In this document: positions 24,401 through 37,392 of the stretch, piece after piece
Numbering within the stretch: position 1 is the first letter of the stretch
Layout: every line of letters begins with the position of its first letter
Source of the DNA: Volvox africanus
Taxonomy: Eukaryota; Chlorophyta; Chlorophyceae; Chlamydomonadales; Volvocaceae
Direction of reading: 5' to 3'
NCBI GenBank assembly: GCA_030268105.1
Contig: BSDZ01000003.1
Coordinates: 682,001-746,000, forward strand
DNA length: 64,000 nt
The notes under the pieces: generated by a model
Seen by the model: the letters and a program-made list of their open reading frames with translations, nothing else
Databases searched by the model: none
What the model was told of the DNA's origin: nothing
Position numbers and translations under genes: made by a program

Positions 24401-27400
24401 CTGGCTGATGATCAAGGCAGGTTGTTGAGAGTGAGCCATGCACATATACCAATTAATGATGCAATAAGGTCCAGGCAGGCCTAAAAGCATTGCAAATATT
24501 AACAGGTTTGGGCTGGCCGAGAGTCGCTGGTTAGATTCCCGCTGGCTGATGATCATGGCAGGTTGTTAACAGTGAGCCATGCACATGTAAGAATAAATGA
24601 TGCAATAAGGGCCAGGCAGCCTTGAAAGAACTGCAAATAATACCAGGTTTGGGCTGGCCGAGTATTACCGTTTAGATTCCCACTGGCTGATGATCAGGGC
24701 AGGTTGTTGAGAGTAAGCCATGCACATGTAAGAATAAATGATGCAATTAGGTCAAGGCAGCCCTGAAAGAGTTGCAAATATTAAAAGGATTGGGCTGGCC
24801 GAGTATTACCGTATAGATTCCCACTGGCTGATGATCAGGGCAGATTGTTGAGAGTGAGCCATGCACATGTAAGAATAAATGATGCAATTAGGTCCAGGCA
24901 GCCCTGAAAGAATTGCAAAAAATAAAAGGATTTGGCTTGCCGAGTGTCACCGGTTAGATTCCCGCTGGCAGATTGTTGAGAGTGCGCAATTCACATATAC
25001 CAATTAATGATGCCATAAGGGCCAGGCAGGGCTGGGCGCATTGCAAATTTCAATAGGTTCGGGCTGGCCAAGAGTCGCTGGTTAGATTCCCGCTGGCTGA
25101 TGATCAGGGAAGGTTGTTAAGAGTGCGCAATGCACATTTAAGAATAAATGATGCAATAAGGTCCAGGCAGGCCTGGGCGCATTGCAAATTTCAAAATATT
25201 TATGCTGGCCGAGAGTCTTCTGATAAATTTCCACTGGCTGATGATCAGGGCAGGTTGTTGAGGGTGCGCAATCATCATGATGGTGATGATGATGATCATG
25301 GCAGGTTGTTGAGAGTGAGCCATGCACATATAAGATTGAATGATGCAGTTAGGGCCAGGCAGGCCTGGGCGCATTGCAAATATTTACAGGTTTGGGCTGG
25401 CCGAGAGTCGCCGGTTAGATTCCCACTGGCTGATGATCAGGGCAAGTTGTTGACAGTGAGCCATGCACATGTAACAATAAATGATGCAATAAGGGCCGGG
25501 CAGCCTTGAAAGAACTGCAAATAATATCAGGTTTGGGCTGGCCGAGTATCACCGTTTAGATTTCCACTGGCTGATGATCAGGGCAGATTGTTGAGAGTGA
25601 GCCATGCACATGTAAGAATAAATGATGCAATTAGGTCCAGGCAGCCCTGAAAGAGTTGCAAATATTAAAAGGATTGGGCTGGCCGAGTGTCGCCGGTTAG
25701 ATTCCCGCTGGCAGATTGTTGAGAGTGCGCAATTCACATATACCAATAAATGATGCCATAAGGGCCAGGCAGGGCTGGGCGCATTGCAAATTTCAATAGG
25801 TTTGGGCTGGCCAAGAGTCGCTGGTTAGATTCCCGCTGGATGATGATCAGGGAAGGTTGTTAAGAGTGCGCAATGCACATTTAAGAATAAATGATGCAAT
25901 AAGGTCCACGCAGGCCTGGGCGCATTGCAAATTTCAAAATGTTTAGGCTGGCCGAGAGTCGCCGGTTAGAATCCCACTGGCTGATGATCAGGGCAGGTTG
26001 TTGAGGGTGCGCAATCATGATGATGGTGATGATGATGATCATGGCAGGTTGTTGAGAGTGAGCCTTGCACATATAAGAATAAATGATGCAATTAGGGCCA
26101 GGCAGACCTGGGCGCATTGCAAATAAAAACAGGTTTGGGTCTGGCCGAGAGTCGCAAGTTAGATTCCCACTGCCTGATGATCAGGGCAGGTTGTTGAGAG
26201 TGCGCAATGCACATATACCAATTAATGATGCAATAAGGGCCAGGCAGGCCTTGGCACATTGCAAATATAAACAGGTTTGGGCTGGCCGTGAGTCGCTGGT
26301 TAGATTCCTGCTGGCTGATGATCAAGGCAGGTTGTTGAGAGTGAGCCATGCACATATACCAATTAATGATGCAATAAGGTCCAGGCAGGCCTAAAAGCAT
26401 TGCAAATATTAACAGGTTTGGGCTGGCCGAGAGTCGCTGGTTAGATTCCCGCTGGCTGATGATCATGGCAGGTTGTTAACAGTGAGCCATGCACATGTAA
26501 GAATAAATGATGCAATAAGGGCCAGGCAGCCTTGAAAGAACTGCAAATAATAACAGGTTTGGGCTGGCCGAGAGTCGCCGGTTAGATTCCCACTGGCTGA
26601 TGATCAGGGCAGGTTGTTGAGAGTAAGCCATGCACATGTAAGAATAAATGATGCAATTAGGTCCAGGCAGCCCTGAAAGAATTGCAAATATTTAAAGGAT
26701 TGGGCTGGCCGAGTATTACCGTTTAGATTCCCACTGGCTGATGATCAGGGCAGATTGTTGAGAGTGAGCCATGCACATGTAAGAATAAATGATGCAATTA
26801 GGTCCAGGCAGCCCTGAAAGAGTTGCAAATATTAAAAGGATTGGGCTGGCCGAGTGTCGCCGGTTAGATTCCCGCTGGCAGATTGTTAAGAGTGCGCAAT
26901 TCACATATACCAATAAATGATGCCATAAGGGCCAGGCAGGGCTGGGCGCATTGCAAATTTCAATAGGTTTGGGCTGGCCAAGAGTCGCTGGTTAGATTCC
27001 CGCTGGCTGATGATCAGGGAAGGTTGTTAAGAGTGCGCAATGCACATTTAAGAATAAATGATGCAATAAGGTCCACGCAGGCCTGGGCGCATTGCAAATT
27101 TCAAAATGTTTAGGCTGGCCGAGAGTCGCCGGTTAGAATCCCACTGGCTGATGATCAGGGCAGGTTGTTGAGGGTGCGCAATCATGATGATGGTGATGAT
27201 GATGATCATGGCAGGTTGTTGAGAGTGAGCCTTGCACATATAAGAATAAATGATGCAATTAGGGCCAGGCAGACCTGGGCGCATTGAAAATAAAAACAGG
27301 TTTGGGTCTGGCCGAGAGTCGCAAGTTAGATTCCCGCTGCCTGATGATCAGGGCAGGTTGTTGAGAGTGAGCCATGCACATATACCAATGAATGATGCAA

Positions 27401-29090
27401 AAAGGGCCAGACATGCCTGGGCACATTGCAAATATAAACATGTTTGGGCTGGCCGAGAGTCACGGGTTAGATTCCTTCTGGCAGGTTGTTGAGAATGCGC
27501 AATGCACATATTTCAATGAATGATGCAATAAGGGCCAGGCAGGCCTGGGCGCATTGGAAATATAAACAGGTTTGGGCTTGCCTAGAGTTGCTGGTAAGTT
27601 ACCCGTTGGCTGATGATCAGGGCAGATTGTTCAGAGTGAGCCATGCACATATACCAATGAATGATGCAATAAGGGCCAGGCAGGCCTGGGCGCATTGCAA
27701 ATTTCATTAGGTTTTGGGCTGGCCGAGACTCACCAGTTAGATTCCCCCTGGCTGATGACCAGGGAAGGTTGTTGAGAGTGAGCCATGCACATATATGAAT
27801 AAATGATGCAATAAGGTCCAGGCAGGCCTTGGCACATTGCAAATATAAACAGGTTTGGGCTGGCCGTGAGTCGCTGGTTAGATTCCCGCTGGCTGATGAT
27901 CAGGGCAGGTTGTTGAGAGTGAGCCATGCACATATAAGAATAAATGATGCAATAAGGGCCAGGCATGGCTGGGCGCATTTCAAATATAAACAAGTTTAGG
28001 CTGGCCGAGAGTCGCCGGTTAGATTCCCTCTGGCAGGTTGTTGAGACTGCGCAATCCACATATTTCAATAAATGATGCAATGAGGGCCAGGCAGGCCTGG
28101 GCGCATTGCAAATATAAACAGGTTTGGGCTGGCCGAGAGTCGCTGGTTAGATTCTCGCTGGCTGATGATCAGGGCAGGTTGTTGAGAGTGAGCCATGCAC
28201 ATATACCAATTAATGATGCAATAAGGTCCAGGCAGGCCTAAAAGCATTGCAAATATTAACAGGTTTGGGCTGGCCGAGAGTCGCTGGTTAGATTCCCGCT
28301 GGCTGATGATCATGGCAGGTTGTTGACAGTGAGCCATGCACATGTAAGAATAAATGATGCAATAAGGGCCAGGCAGCCTTGAAAGAACTGCAAATAATAC
28401 CAGGTTTGGGCTGGCCGAGTATTACCGTTTAGATTCCCACTGGCTGATGATCAGGGCAGGTTGTTGAGAGTAAGCCATGCACATGTAAGAATAAGTGATG
28501 CAATTAGGTCAAGGCAGCCCTGAAAGAATTGCAAATATTTAAAGGATTGGGCTGGCCGAGTATTACCGTTTAGATTCCCACTGGCTGATGATCAGGGCAG
28601 ATTGTTGAGAGTGAGCCATGCACATGTAAGAATAAATGATGCAATTAGGTCCAGGCAGCCCTGAAAGAGTTGCAAATATTAAAAGGATTGGGCTGGCCGA
28701 GTGTCGCCGGTTAGATTCCCGCTGGCAGATTGTTAAGAGTGCGCAATTCACATATACCAATAAATGATGCCATAAGGGCCAGGCAGGGCTGGGCGCATTG
28801 CAAATTTCAATAGGTTCGGGCTGGCCAAGAGTCGCTGGTTAGATTCCCGCTGGCTGATGATCAGGGAAGGTTGTTAAGAGTGCGCAATGCACATTTAAGA
28901 ATAAATGATGCAATAAGGTCCACGCAGGCCTGGGTGCATTGCAAATTTCAAAATGTTTAGGCTGGCCGAGAGTCGCCGGTTAGAATCCCACTGGCTGATG
29001 ATCAGGGCAGGTTGTTGAGGGTGCGAAATCATGATGATGGTGATGATGATGATCATGGCAGGTTGTTGAGAGTGAGCCTTGCACATATAA
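20540..29090. repeat. 1.2-1.8-kb higher-order repeat with GAT tracts
   Basis: A recurring order of monomers appears about seven times. It runs: two or three subfamily II monomers, a GCGCAATTCACATATACC monomer with GATGCCATAAGG, a CACATTTAAGAATAAATG monomer, a GAT-microsatellite monomer, and then a variable number of main-family monomers. The landmark GATTCCCGCTGGCAGATTG lies near 20,930, 22,225, 23,661, 24,957, 25,701, 26,868 and 28,715. Spacing varies from about 0.7 to 1.8 kb because whole monomers have been gained or lost. Confidence 0.85.
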
Positions 29091-29289
29091 GATTAAATGG
29101 TGCAATTAGGGCCAGGCAGACCTGGGCGCATTGCAAATTTTAACAGGTTTGGGCTAGGCGAGGGTCTCCTGTTAAATTCCCACTGGCTGATGATCAGGGC
29201 AGGTTGTTGAGAGTGCGCAATTATGATGATGATGATGATGATGATGATCAGGGCATGTTGTTGAGAGTGAGCCATGCACATATACCATT

Positions 29290-30890
29290 TAATGATGCAG
29301 TAAGGGCCGGGCATGGCTGGGCGCATTTCAAATATAAACAAGTTTGGGATGGACGAGAGGCTGGTTAGATTCCCTCTGGCAGGTTGTTGAGACTGCGCAA
29401 TGCACATATATCAATGAATGATGCAATAAGGTCCAGGCAGGCCTGGGCGCATTGCAAATTTCATTGGGATTTGGGCTGGCCTAGAGGTGCCGGTTAGATT
29501 CCCGCTGGCTGATGATCAGGGCAGGTTGTTGAGAGTGCGCAATGCACGTATACCAATTAACGATGCAATAAGGGCCAGGCAGGCCTGGGCGCATTGCAAA
29601 TTTTAACAGGTTTGGGCTAGGCGAGGGTCGCCGGTTAGATTTCGGCTGGCAGGTTGTTGAGAATGCGCAATTCACATATACCAATGAATGATGCAATAAG
29701 GGCCAGGCATGGCTGGGCGCATTGCAAATATAAACAAGTTTGGGATGGACGAGAGGCTGGTTAGATTCCCTCTGGCAGGTTGTTGAGACTGCGCAATGCA
29801 CATATATCAATGAATGATGCAATAAGGTCCAGGCAGGCCTGGGCGCATTGCAAATTTCATTGGGATTTGGGCTGGCCTAGAGGTGCCGGTTAGACTCCCG
29901 CTGGCTGATGATCAGGGCAGGTTGTTGAGAGTGCGCAATGCACGTATACCAATTAACGATGCAATAAGGGCCAGGCAGGCCTGGGCGCATTGCAAATTTT
30001 AACAGGTTTGGGCTAGGCGAGGGTCGCCGGTTAGATTTCGGCTAGCAGGTTGTTGAGAATGCGCAATTCACATGTACCAATGAATGATGCAATAAGGGCC
30101 AGGCATGGCTGGGCGCATTGCAAATATAAACAAGTTTGGGCTGGCCGAGAGTCGCCGGTTAGATTCCCTCTGGCAGGTTGTTGAGACTGCGCAATGCACA
30201 TATATCAATGAATGATGCAATAAGGTCCAGGCAGGCCTGGGCGCATTGCAAATTTCATTGGGATTTGGGCTGGCCTAGAGGTGCCGGTTAGATTCCCGCT
30301 GGCTGATGATCAGGGCAGGTTGTTGAGAGTGCGCAATGCACGTATACCAATTAACGATGCAATAAGGGCCAGGCAGGCCTGGGCGCATTGCAAATTTTAA
30401 CAGGTTTGGGCTAGGCGAGGGTCGCCGGTTAGATTTCGGCTGGCAGGTTGTTGAGAATGCGCAATTCACATATACCAATGAATGATGCAATAAGGGCCAG
30501 GCATGGCTGGGCGCATTGCAAATATAAACAAGTTTGGGATGGACGAGAGGCTGGTTAGATTCCCTCTGGCAGGTTGTTGAGACTGCGCAATGCACATATA
30601 TCAATGAATGATGCAATAAGGTCCAGGCAGGCCTGGGCGCATTGCAAATTTCATTGGGATTTGGGCTGGCCTAGAGGTGCCGGTTAGATTCCCGCTGGCT
30701 GATGATCAGGGCAGGTTGTTGAGAGTGCGCAATGCACGTATACCAATTAACGATGCAATAAGGGCCAGGCAGGCCTGGGCGCATTGCAAATTTTAACAGG
30801 TTTGGGCTAGGCGAGGGTCGCCGGTTAGATTTCGGCTGGCAGGTTGTTAAGAATGCGCAATTCACATGTACCAATGAATGATGCAATAAG
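29290..30890. repeat. 397-bp trimer higher-order repeat, four copies
   Basis: The landmark CTGGCCTAGAGGTGCCGG occurs at 29,475, 29,872, 30,270 and 30,666. The spacing of 396-398 bp equals one long plus two short monomers. Each unit contains CACGTATACCAATTAACG, GGCTAGGCGAGGGTCGCC and AAATTTCATTGGGATTTGGG. Some units carry GGACGAGAGGCTGG where others keep GGCCGAGAGTCGCCGG. The same array recurs at 47,797-49,397 in copy 2. Confidence 0.9.
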
Positions 30891-31887
30891 GTCCAGGCAG
30901 GCCTGGGCGCATTGCAAAGATTAACAGGTTTTGGGCTGGCAGAGAGTCGCTGGTTATATTCCCGCTGGCTGATGATCAGGGCAGGTTGTTGAGAGTGAGC
31001 CATGCACATATAAGAATAAATAATGCAATAAGGGCCAGGCAGGCCTGAGCGCATTGCAAATATAAACAGGATTGGGCTGGCCTAGAGTCGCTGGTTAGAT
31101 TCCCGCTGGCTGATGATTAGGGCAGGTTGTTGAGAGTGAGCCATGCACATATACCAATGAATGATGCAGTAAGGGCCAGGCATGGCTGGGCGCATTGCAA
31201 ATATAAACAAGTTTGGGATGGCCGAGAGGCTGGTTAGATTCCCTCTGGCAGGTTGTTGAGATTGCGCAATCCACATATAACAATGAATAATACAATAATG
31301 GCCAGGCAGGCCTGGGTGCATTGCAAAGATTAACAGGTTTTGGGCGGCCGAGCGTCACCGGTTAGATTCCCTCTGGCAGGTTGTTGAGACTGCACAATGC
31401 ACATATATCAATGAATGATGCAATAAGGGCCAGGCATGGCTGGGCGCATTGCAAATATAAACAAGTTTGGGATGGCCGAGAGGCTGGTTAGATTCCCTCT
31501 GGCAGGTTGTTGAGACTGCGCAATGCACATATATCAATTAACGATGCAATAAGGTCCAGGCAGGCCTGGGCGCATTGCAAATTTCATTAGGTTTTGGGCT
31601 GGTTGAGAGTCGCTGGTTAGATTCCTGCTAGCTGATGACAAGGGCAGGTTGTTGAGAGCGCGCAATGCACATATAGCAATGAATGATGCAATAAGGTCCA
31701 GGAAGGCCTGGTCACATTGCAAATATAAACAGGTTTGGGCTTGCCAAGAGTCGCCGATTAGATTCCCGCTGGCTGATGATCAGGGCAGGTTGTTGAGAGT
31801 GAGCCATGCACATATACCAATGAATGATGCAATAAGGGCCAGGCATGGCTGGGCGCATTGCAAATTTCAATAGGTTTTGGGCTGGCC
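30891..31887. repeat. Satellite monomers with the unoccupied insertion-site equivalent
   Basis: About seven monomers. Positions 31,534-31,796 match 50,834-51,096, the sequence that directly precedes the retrotransposon. The equivalent of the target site GTTGA is at 31,792-31,796 and is intact here, followed by GAGTGAGCCATGCAC as after the 3' LTR. This serves as an empty-site reference for the insertion. Confidence 0.82.
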
Positions 31888-34181
31888 GAGAGTCCCTGGT
31901 AAGATTCCTGCTAGCTGATGACCAGGGAAGGTTGTTGAGAGTTCGCAATGCACATATACCAATGAATGATGCAATAAGGTACAGGCAGGCCTGAGCGCAT
32001 TGCAAATATAAACAGGTTTTGGGCTGGCAGAGAGTTGCTGGTTAGATTCCCGCTGGCTGATCATCAGGGCAGGTTGTTGAGAGTGAGCCATGCACATATA
32101 AGAATAAATAATGCAGTAAGGGCCAGGCATGGCTGGGCGCATTGCAAATATAAACAAGTTTGGGATGGCCGAGAGTCGCCGGTTAGATTCCCACTGGCAG
32201 GTTGTTGAGACTGCGCAATGCACATATATCAATAAATGATGCAATAAGGGCCAGGCAGGCCTGGGCGCATTGCAAATATAAACAGGTTTGGGCTGGCAGA
32301 GAGTCGCTGGTTAGATTCCTGCTGGCTGATGATCAAGGCAGGTTTTTGAGAGTGAGCCATGCACATATACCAATGAATGATGCAATAGGGGCCAGGCATG
32401 CATGGGCGCATTGCAAATATAAACAAGTTTGGGATGGCCGAGAGTCGCCGGTTAGATTCCCTCTGGCGGGTTGTTGAGACTGCGCAATGCACATATATCA
32501 ATGAATAATGCAATGAGGGCCAGGCAGGCCTGGGCGCATTGAAAATATAAACAGGTTTGGGCTGGCCGAGAGTCGCTGGTTAGATTCTCGCTGGCTGATG
32601 ATCAGGGCAGGTTGTTGAGAGTGAGCCATGCACATATACCAATTAATGATGCAATAAGGTACAGGCAGGCCTAAAAGCATTGCAAATATTAACAGGTTTG
32701 GGCTGGCCGAGAGTCGCTGGTTAGATTCCCGCTGGCTGATGATCATGGCAGGTTGTTAACAGTGAGCCATGCACATGTAAGAATAAATGATGCAATAAGG
32801 GCCAGGCATGGCTGGGCGCATGGCAAATATAAACAAGTTTGGGATGGCCGAGAGTCGCCGGTTAGATTCCCTCTGGCAGGTTGTTGAGACTGCGCAATGC
32901 ACATATATCAATAAATGATGCAATAAGGGCCAGGCAGGCCTGGGCGCATTGCAAATATAAACAGGTTTGGGCTGGCCGAGAGTCGCTGGTTAGATTCCTG
33001 CTGGCTGATGATCAAGGCAGGTTGTTGAGAGTGAGCCATGCACATATACCAATGAATGATGCAATAAGGACCAGGCATGGCTGGGCGCATTGCAAATATA
33101 AACAAGATTGGGCTGGCCGAGAGTCGCTGGTGAGTTTCTCGCTGGCTGATGATTAGGGCAGGTTGTTGAGAGTGAGCCATGCACATATACCAATTAATGA
33201 TGCAATAAGGTCCAGGCAGGCCTAAAAGCATTGCAAATATTAACAGGTTTGGGCTGGCCGAGAGTCGCTGGTTAGATTCCCGCTGGCTGATGATCATGGC
33301 AGGTTGTTGACAGTGAGCCATGCACATGTAAGAATAAATGATGCAATAAGGGCCAGGCAGCCTTGAAAGAACTGCAAATAATAACAGGTTTGGGCTGGCC
33401 GAGAGTCGCCGGTTAGATTCCCACTGGCTGATGATCAGGGCAGGTTGTTGAGAGTAAGCCATGCACATGTAAGAATAAATGATGCAATTAGGTCAAGGCA
33501 GCCCTGAAAGAATTGCAAATATTTAAAGGATTGGGCTGGCCGAGTATTACCGTTTAGATTCCCACTGGCTGATGATCAGGGCAGATTGTTGAGAGTGAGC
33601 CATGCACATGTAAGAATAAATGATGCAATTAGGTCCAGGCAGCCCTGAAAGAGTTGCAAATATTAAAAGGATTGGGCTGGCCGAGTGTCGCCGGTTAGAT
33701 TCCCGCTGGCAGATTGTTAAGAGTGCGCAATTCACATATACCAATAAATGATGCCATAAGGGCCAGGCAGGGCTGGGCGCATTGCAAATTTCAATAGGTT
33801 CGGGCTGGCCAAGAGTTGCTGGTTAGATTCCCGCTGGCTGATGATCAGGGAAGGTTGTTAAGAGTGCGCAATGCACATTTCAGAATAAATGATGGAATAA
33901 GGTCCACACAGGCCTGGGCGCATTGCAAATTTCAAAATGTTTAGGCTGGCCGAGAGTCGCCGGTTAGAATCCCACTGGCTGATGATCAGGGCAGGTTGTT
34001 GAGGGTGCGCAATCATGATGATGGTGATGATGATGATCATGGCAGGTTGTTGAGAGTGAGCCTTGCACATATAAGAATAAATGATGCAATTAGGGCCAGG
34101 CAGACCTGGGCGCATTGCAAATAAAAACAGGTTTGGGTCTGGCCGAGAGTCGCAAGTTAGATTCCCACTGCCTGATGATCA
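31888..34181. repeat. 2.3-kb block duplicated inside the 18.5-kb unit, copy 2
   Basis: Partner of 19,121-21,413 at an offset of 12,767 bp, with the same order of subfamily II, GAT-tract and main-family monomers. One visible difference is CTGGCTGAGAGTCG (near 19,937) versus CTGGCCGAGAGTCG here. After 34,181 the sequence passes to a subfamily II monomer and then to the 424-bp trimers. Confidence 0.87.
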
Positions 34182-36120
34182 TGGCAGGTTGTTAACAGTG
34201 AGCCATGCACATGTAAGAATAAATGATGCAATAAGGGCCAGGCAGCCTTGAAAGAACTGCAAATAATACCAGGTTTGGGCTGGCCGAGCATCACCGTTTA
34301 GATTCCCGCTTGCTGATGATCAGGGCATGTTGTTGAGAGTGAGCCATGCACATATACCAATTAACGATGCAATAAGGTCCAGGCAGGCCTGGGCGCATTG
34401 CAAATTTCAATAGGTTCGGGCTGGCTGAGAGTCCCTGGTAAGATTCCTGCTAGCTGATTACCAGGGAAGGTTGTTGAGAGTGCGCAATGCACATATACCA
34501 ATGAATGATGCAATAAGGTCCGGGCAGGCCTGGGCGCATTGCAAAGATTAACAGGTTTTGGGATGGCAGAGAGTCGCTGGTTAGATTCCCGCTGGCTGAT
34601 CATCAGGATAGGTTGTTTAGAGTGAGCCATGCACATATAAGAATAAATAATGCAATAAGGGCCAGGCAGGCCTGAGTGCATTGCAAATATAAAAAGGATT
34701 GGGCTGGCCCAAAGTCGCTGGTTAGATTCCCGCTGGCTGATGATCAGGGCAGGTTGTTGAGAGTGCGCAATGCACATATACCAATTAACGATGCAATAAG
34801 GTCCAGGCAGGCCTGGGCGCATTGCAAATTTCAATAGGTTCGGGCTGGCTGAGAGTCCCTGGTAAGATTCCTGCTAGCTGATTACCAGGGAAGGTTGTTG
34901 AGAGTGCGCAATGCACATATACCAATGAATGATGCAATAAGGTCCGGGCAGGCCTGGGCGCATTGCAAAGATTAACAGGTTTTGGGATGGCAGAGAGTCG
35001 CTGGTTAGATTCCCGCTGGCTGATCATCAGGATAGGTTGTTTAGAGTGAGCCATGCACATGTAAGAATAAATGATGCAATAAGGGCCAGGCAGCCTTGAA
35101 AGAACTGCAAATAATACCAGGTTTGGGCTGGCCGAGTATTACCGTTTAGATTCCCACTGGCTGATGATCAGGGCAGGTTGTTGAGAGTAAGCCATGCACA
35201 TGTAAGAATAAATGATGCAATTAGGTCAAGGCAGCCCTGAAAGAATTGCAAATATTTAAAGGATTGGGCTGGCCGAGTATTACCGTTTAGATTCCCACTG
35301 GCTGATGATCAGGGCAGATTGTTGAGAGTGAGCCATGCACATGTAAGAATAAATGATGCAATTACGTCCAGTCAGCCCTGAAAGAGTTGCAAATATTAAA
35401 AGGATTGGGCTGGCCGAGTGTCGCCGGTTAGATTCCCGCTGGCAGATTGTTAAGAGTGCGCAATTCACATATACCAATAAATGATGCCATAAGGGCCAGG
35501 CAGGGCTGGGCGCATTGCAAATTTCAATAGGTTCGGGCTGGCCAAGAGTCGCTGGTTAGATTCCCGCTGGCTGATGATCAGGGAAGGTTGTAAAGAGTGC
35601 GCAATGCACATTTTAGAATAAATGATGCAATAAGGTCCACGCAGGCCTGGGCGCTTTGCAAATTTCAAAATGTTTAGGCTGGCCGAGAGTCGCCGGTTAG
35701 AATCCCACTGGCTGATGATCAGGGCAGGTTGTTGAGGGTGCGAAATCATGATGATGGTGATGATGATGATCATGGCAGGTTGTTGAGAGTGAGCCTTGCA
35801 CATATAAGAATAAATGATGCAATTAGGGCCAGGCAGACCTGGGCGCATTGCAAATTTTAACAGGTTTGGGCTAGGCGAGGGTCTCCTGTAATATTCCCAC
35901 TGGCTGATGTTTAGGGCAGGATGTTGAGAGTGCGCAATTATGATGATGATGATGATGATGATGATCAGGGCATGTTGTTGAGAGTGAGCCATGCACATAT
36001 ACCATTTAATGATGCAATTAGGGCCAGGCAGACCTGGGCGCATTGCAAATTTCATTAGGTTTCGGGCTGGCCTAAAGGTGCCGGTTAGATTTCCGCTGGC
36101 TGATGATCAGGGCAGGTTGT
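34182..36120. repeat. Trimer, subfamily II and GAT-tract monomers closing the 18.5-kb unit
   Basis: The block holds one subfamily II monomer, nearly two copies of the 424-bp trimer, two subfamily II monomers, and two GAT-tract monomers (near 35,748-35,772 and 35,940-35,965). Positions 35,280-35,900 resemble 16,828-17,450, and 35,991 onward resembles 11,649 onward. It therefore repeats in another order the material that precedes copy 1. Confidence 0.82.
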
Positions 36121-37392
36121 TGAGAGTGCGCAATGCACATATACCAATTAACGATGCAATAAGGTCCAGGCAGGCCTGGGCGCATTGCAAATTTCAATAG
36201 GTTCGGGCTGGCTGAGAGTCCCTGGTAAGATTCCTGCTAGCTGATGACCAGGGAAGGTTGTTGAGAGTGCGCAATGCACATATACCAATGAATGATGCAA
36301 TAAGGTCCGGGCAGGCCTGGGCGCATTGCAAAGATTAACAGGTTTTGGGATGGCAGAGAGTCGCTGGTTAGATTCCCGCTGGATGATCATCAGGATAGGT
36401 TGTTTAGAGTGAGCCATGCACATATAAGAATAAATAATGCAATAAGGGCCAGGCAGGCCTGAGCGCATTGCAAATATAAAAAGGATTGGGCTGGCCTAAA
36501 GTCGCTGGTTAGATTCCCGCTGGCTGATGATCAGGGCAGGTTGTTGAGAGTGCGCAATGCACATATACCAATTAACGATGCAATAAGGTCCAGGCAGGCC
36601 TGGGCGCATTGCAAATTTCAATAGGTTCGGGCTGGCTGAGAGTCCCTGGTAAGATTCCTGCTAGCTGATTACCAGGGAAGGTTGTTGAGAGTGCGCAATG
36701 CACATATACCAATGAATGATGCAATAAGGTCCGGGCAGGCCTGGGCGCATTGCAAAGATTAACAGGTTTTGGGATGGCAGAGAGTCGCTGGTTAGATTCC
36801 CGCTGGCTGATCATCAGGATAGGTTGTTTAGAGTGAGCCATGCACATATAAGAATAAATAATGCAATAAGGGCCAGGCAGGCCTGAGTGCATTGCAAATA
36901 TAAAAAGGATTGGGCTGGCCTAAAGTCGCTGGTTAGATTCCCGCTGGCTGATGATCAGGGCAGGTTGTTGAGAGTGCGCAATGCACATATACCAATTAAC
37001 GATGCAATAAGGTCCAGGCAGGCCTGGGCGCATTGCAAATTTCAATAGGTTCGGGCTGGCTGAGAGTCCCTGGTAAGATTCCTGCTAGCTGATGACCAGG
37101 GAAGGTTGTTGAGAGTGCGCAATGCACATATACCAATGAATGATGCAATAAGGTCCGGGCAGGCCTGGGCGCATTGCAAAGATTAACAGGTTTTGGGATG
37201 GCAGAGAGTCGCTGGTTAGATTCCCGCTGGCTGATCATCAGGATAGGTTGTTTAGAGTGAGCCATGCACATATAAGAATAAATAATGCAATAAGGGCCAG
37301 GAAGGCCTGAGCGCATTGCAAATATAAAAAGGATTGGGCTGGCCTAGAGTCGCTGGTTAGATTCCCGCTGGCTGATGATCAGGGCAGGTTGT
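36121..37392. repeat. 424-bp trimer repeat in copy 2
   Basis: Three 424-bp units at 36,148, 36,572 and 36,996, the exact counterparts of 17,641, 18,065 and 18,489. Confidence 0.9.

Larger units (their letters stand above)
17614..36120. repeat. 18.5-kb tandem unit, copy 1
   Basis: From about 17,614 onward every landmark has a partner exactly 18,507 bp downstream, for example 17,641/36,148, 19,435/37,942, 25,114/43,621 and 30,275/48,782. Because copy 2 begins where copy 1 ends, this is a direct tandem duplication of 18,507 bp. Upstream of 17,614 the two positions differ (CAAGGAAGGTTCC versus CAGGGCAGGTTGT). The unit contains the 424-bp trimers, the GAT-bearing unit, the 397-bp trimers and an internal 2.3-kb duplication. 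Confidence 0.92.
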
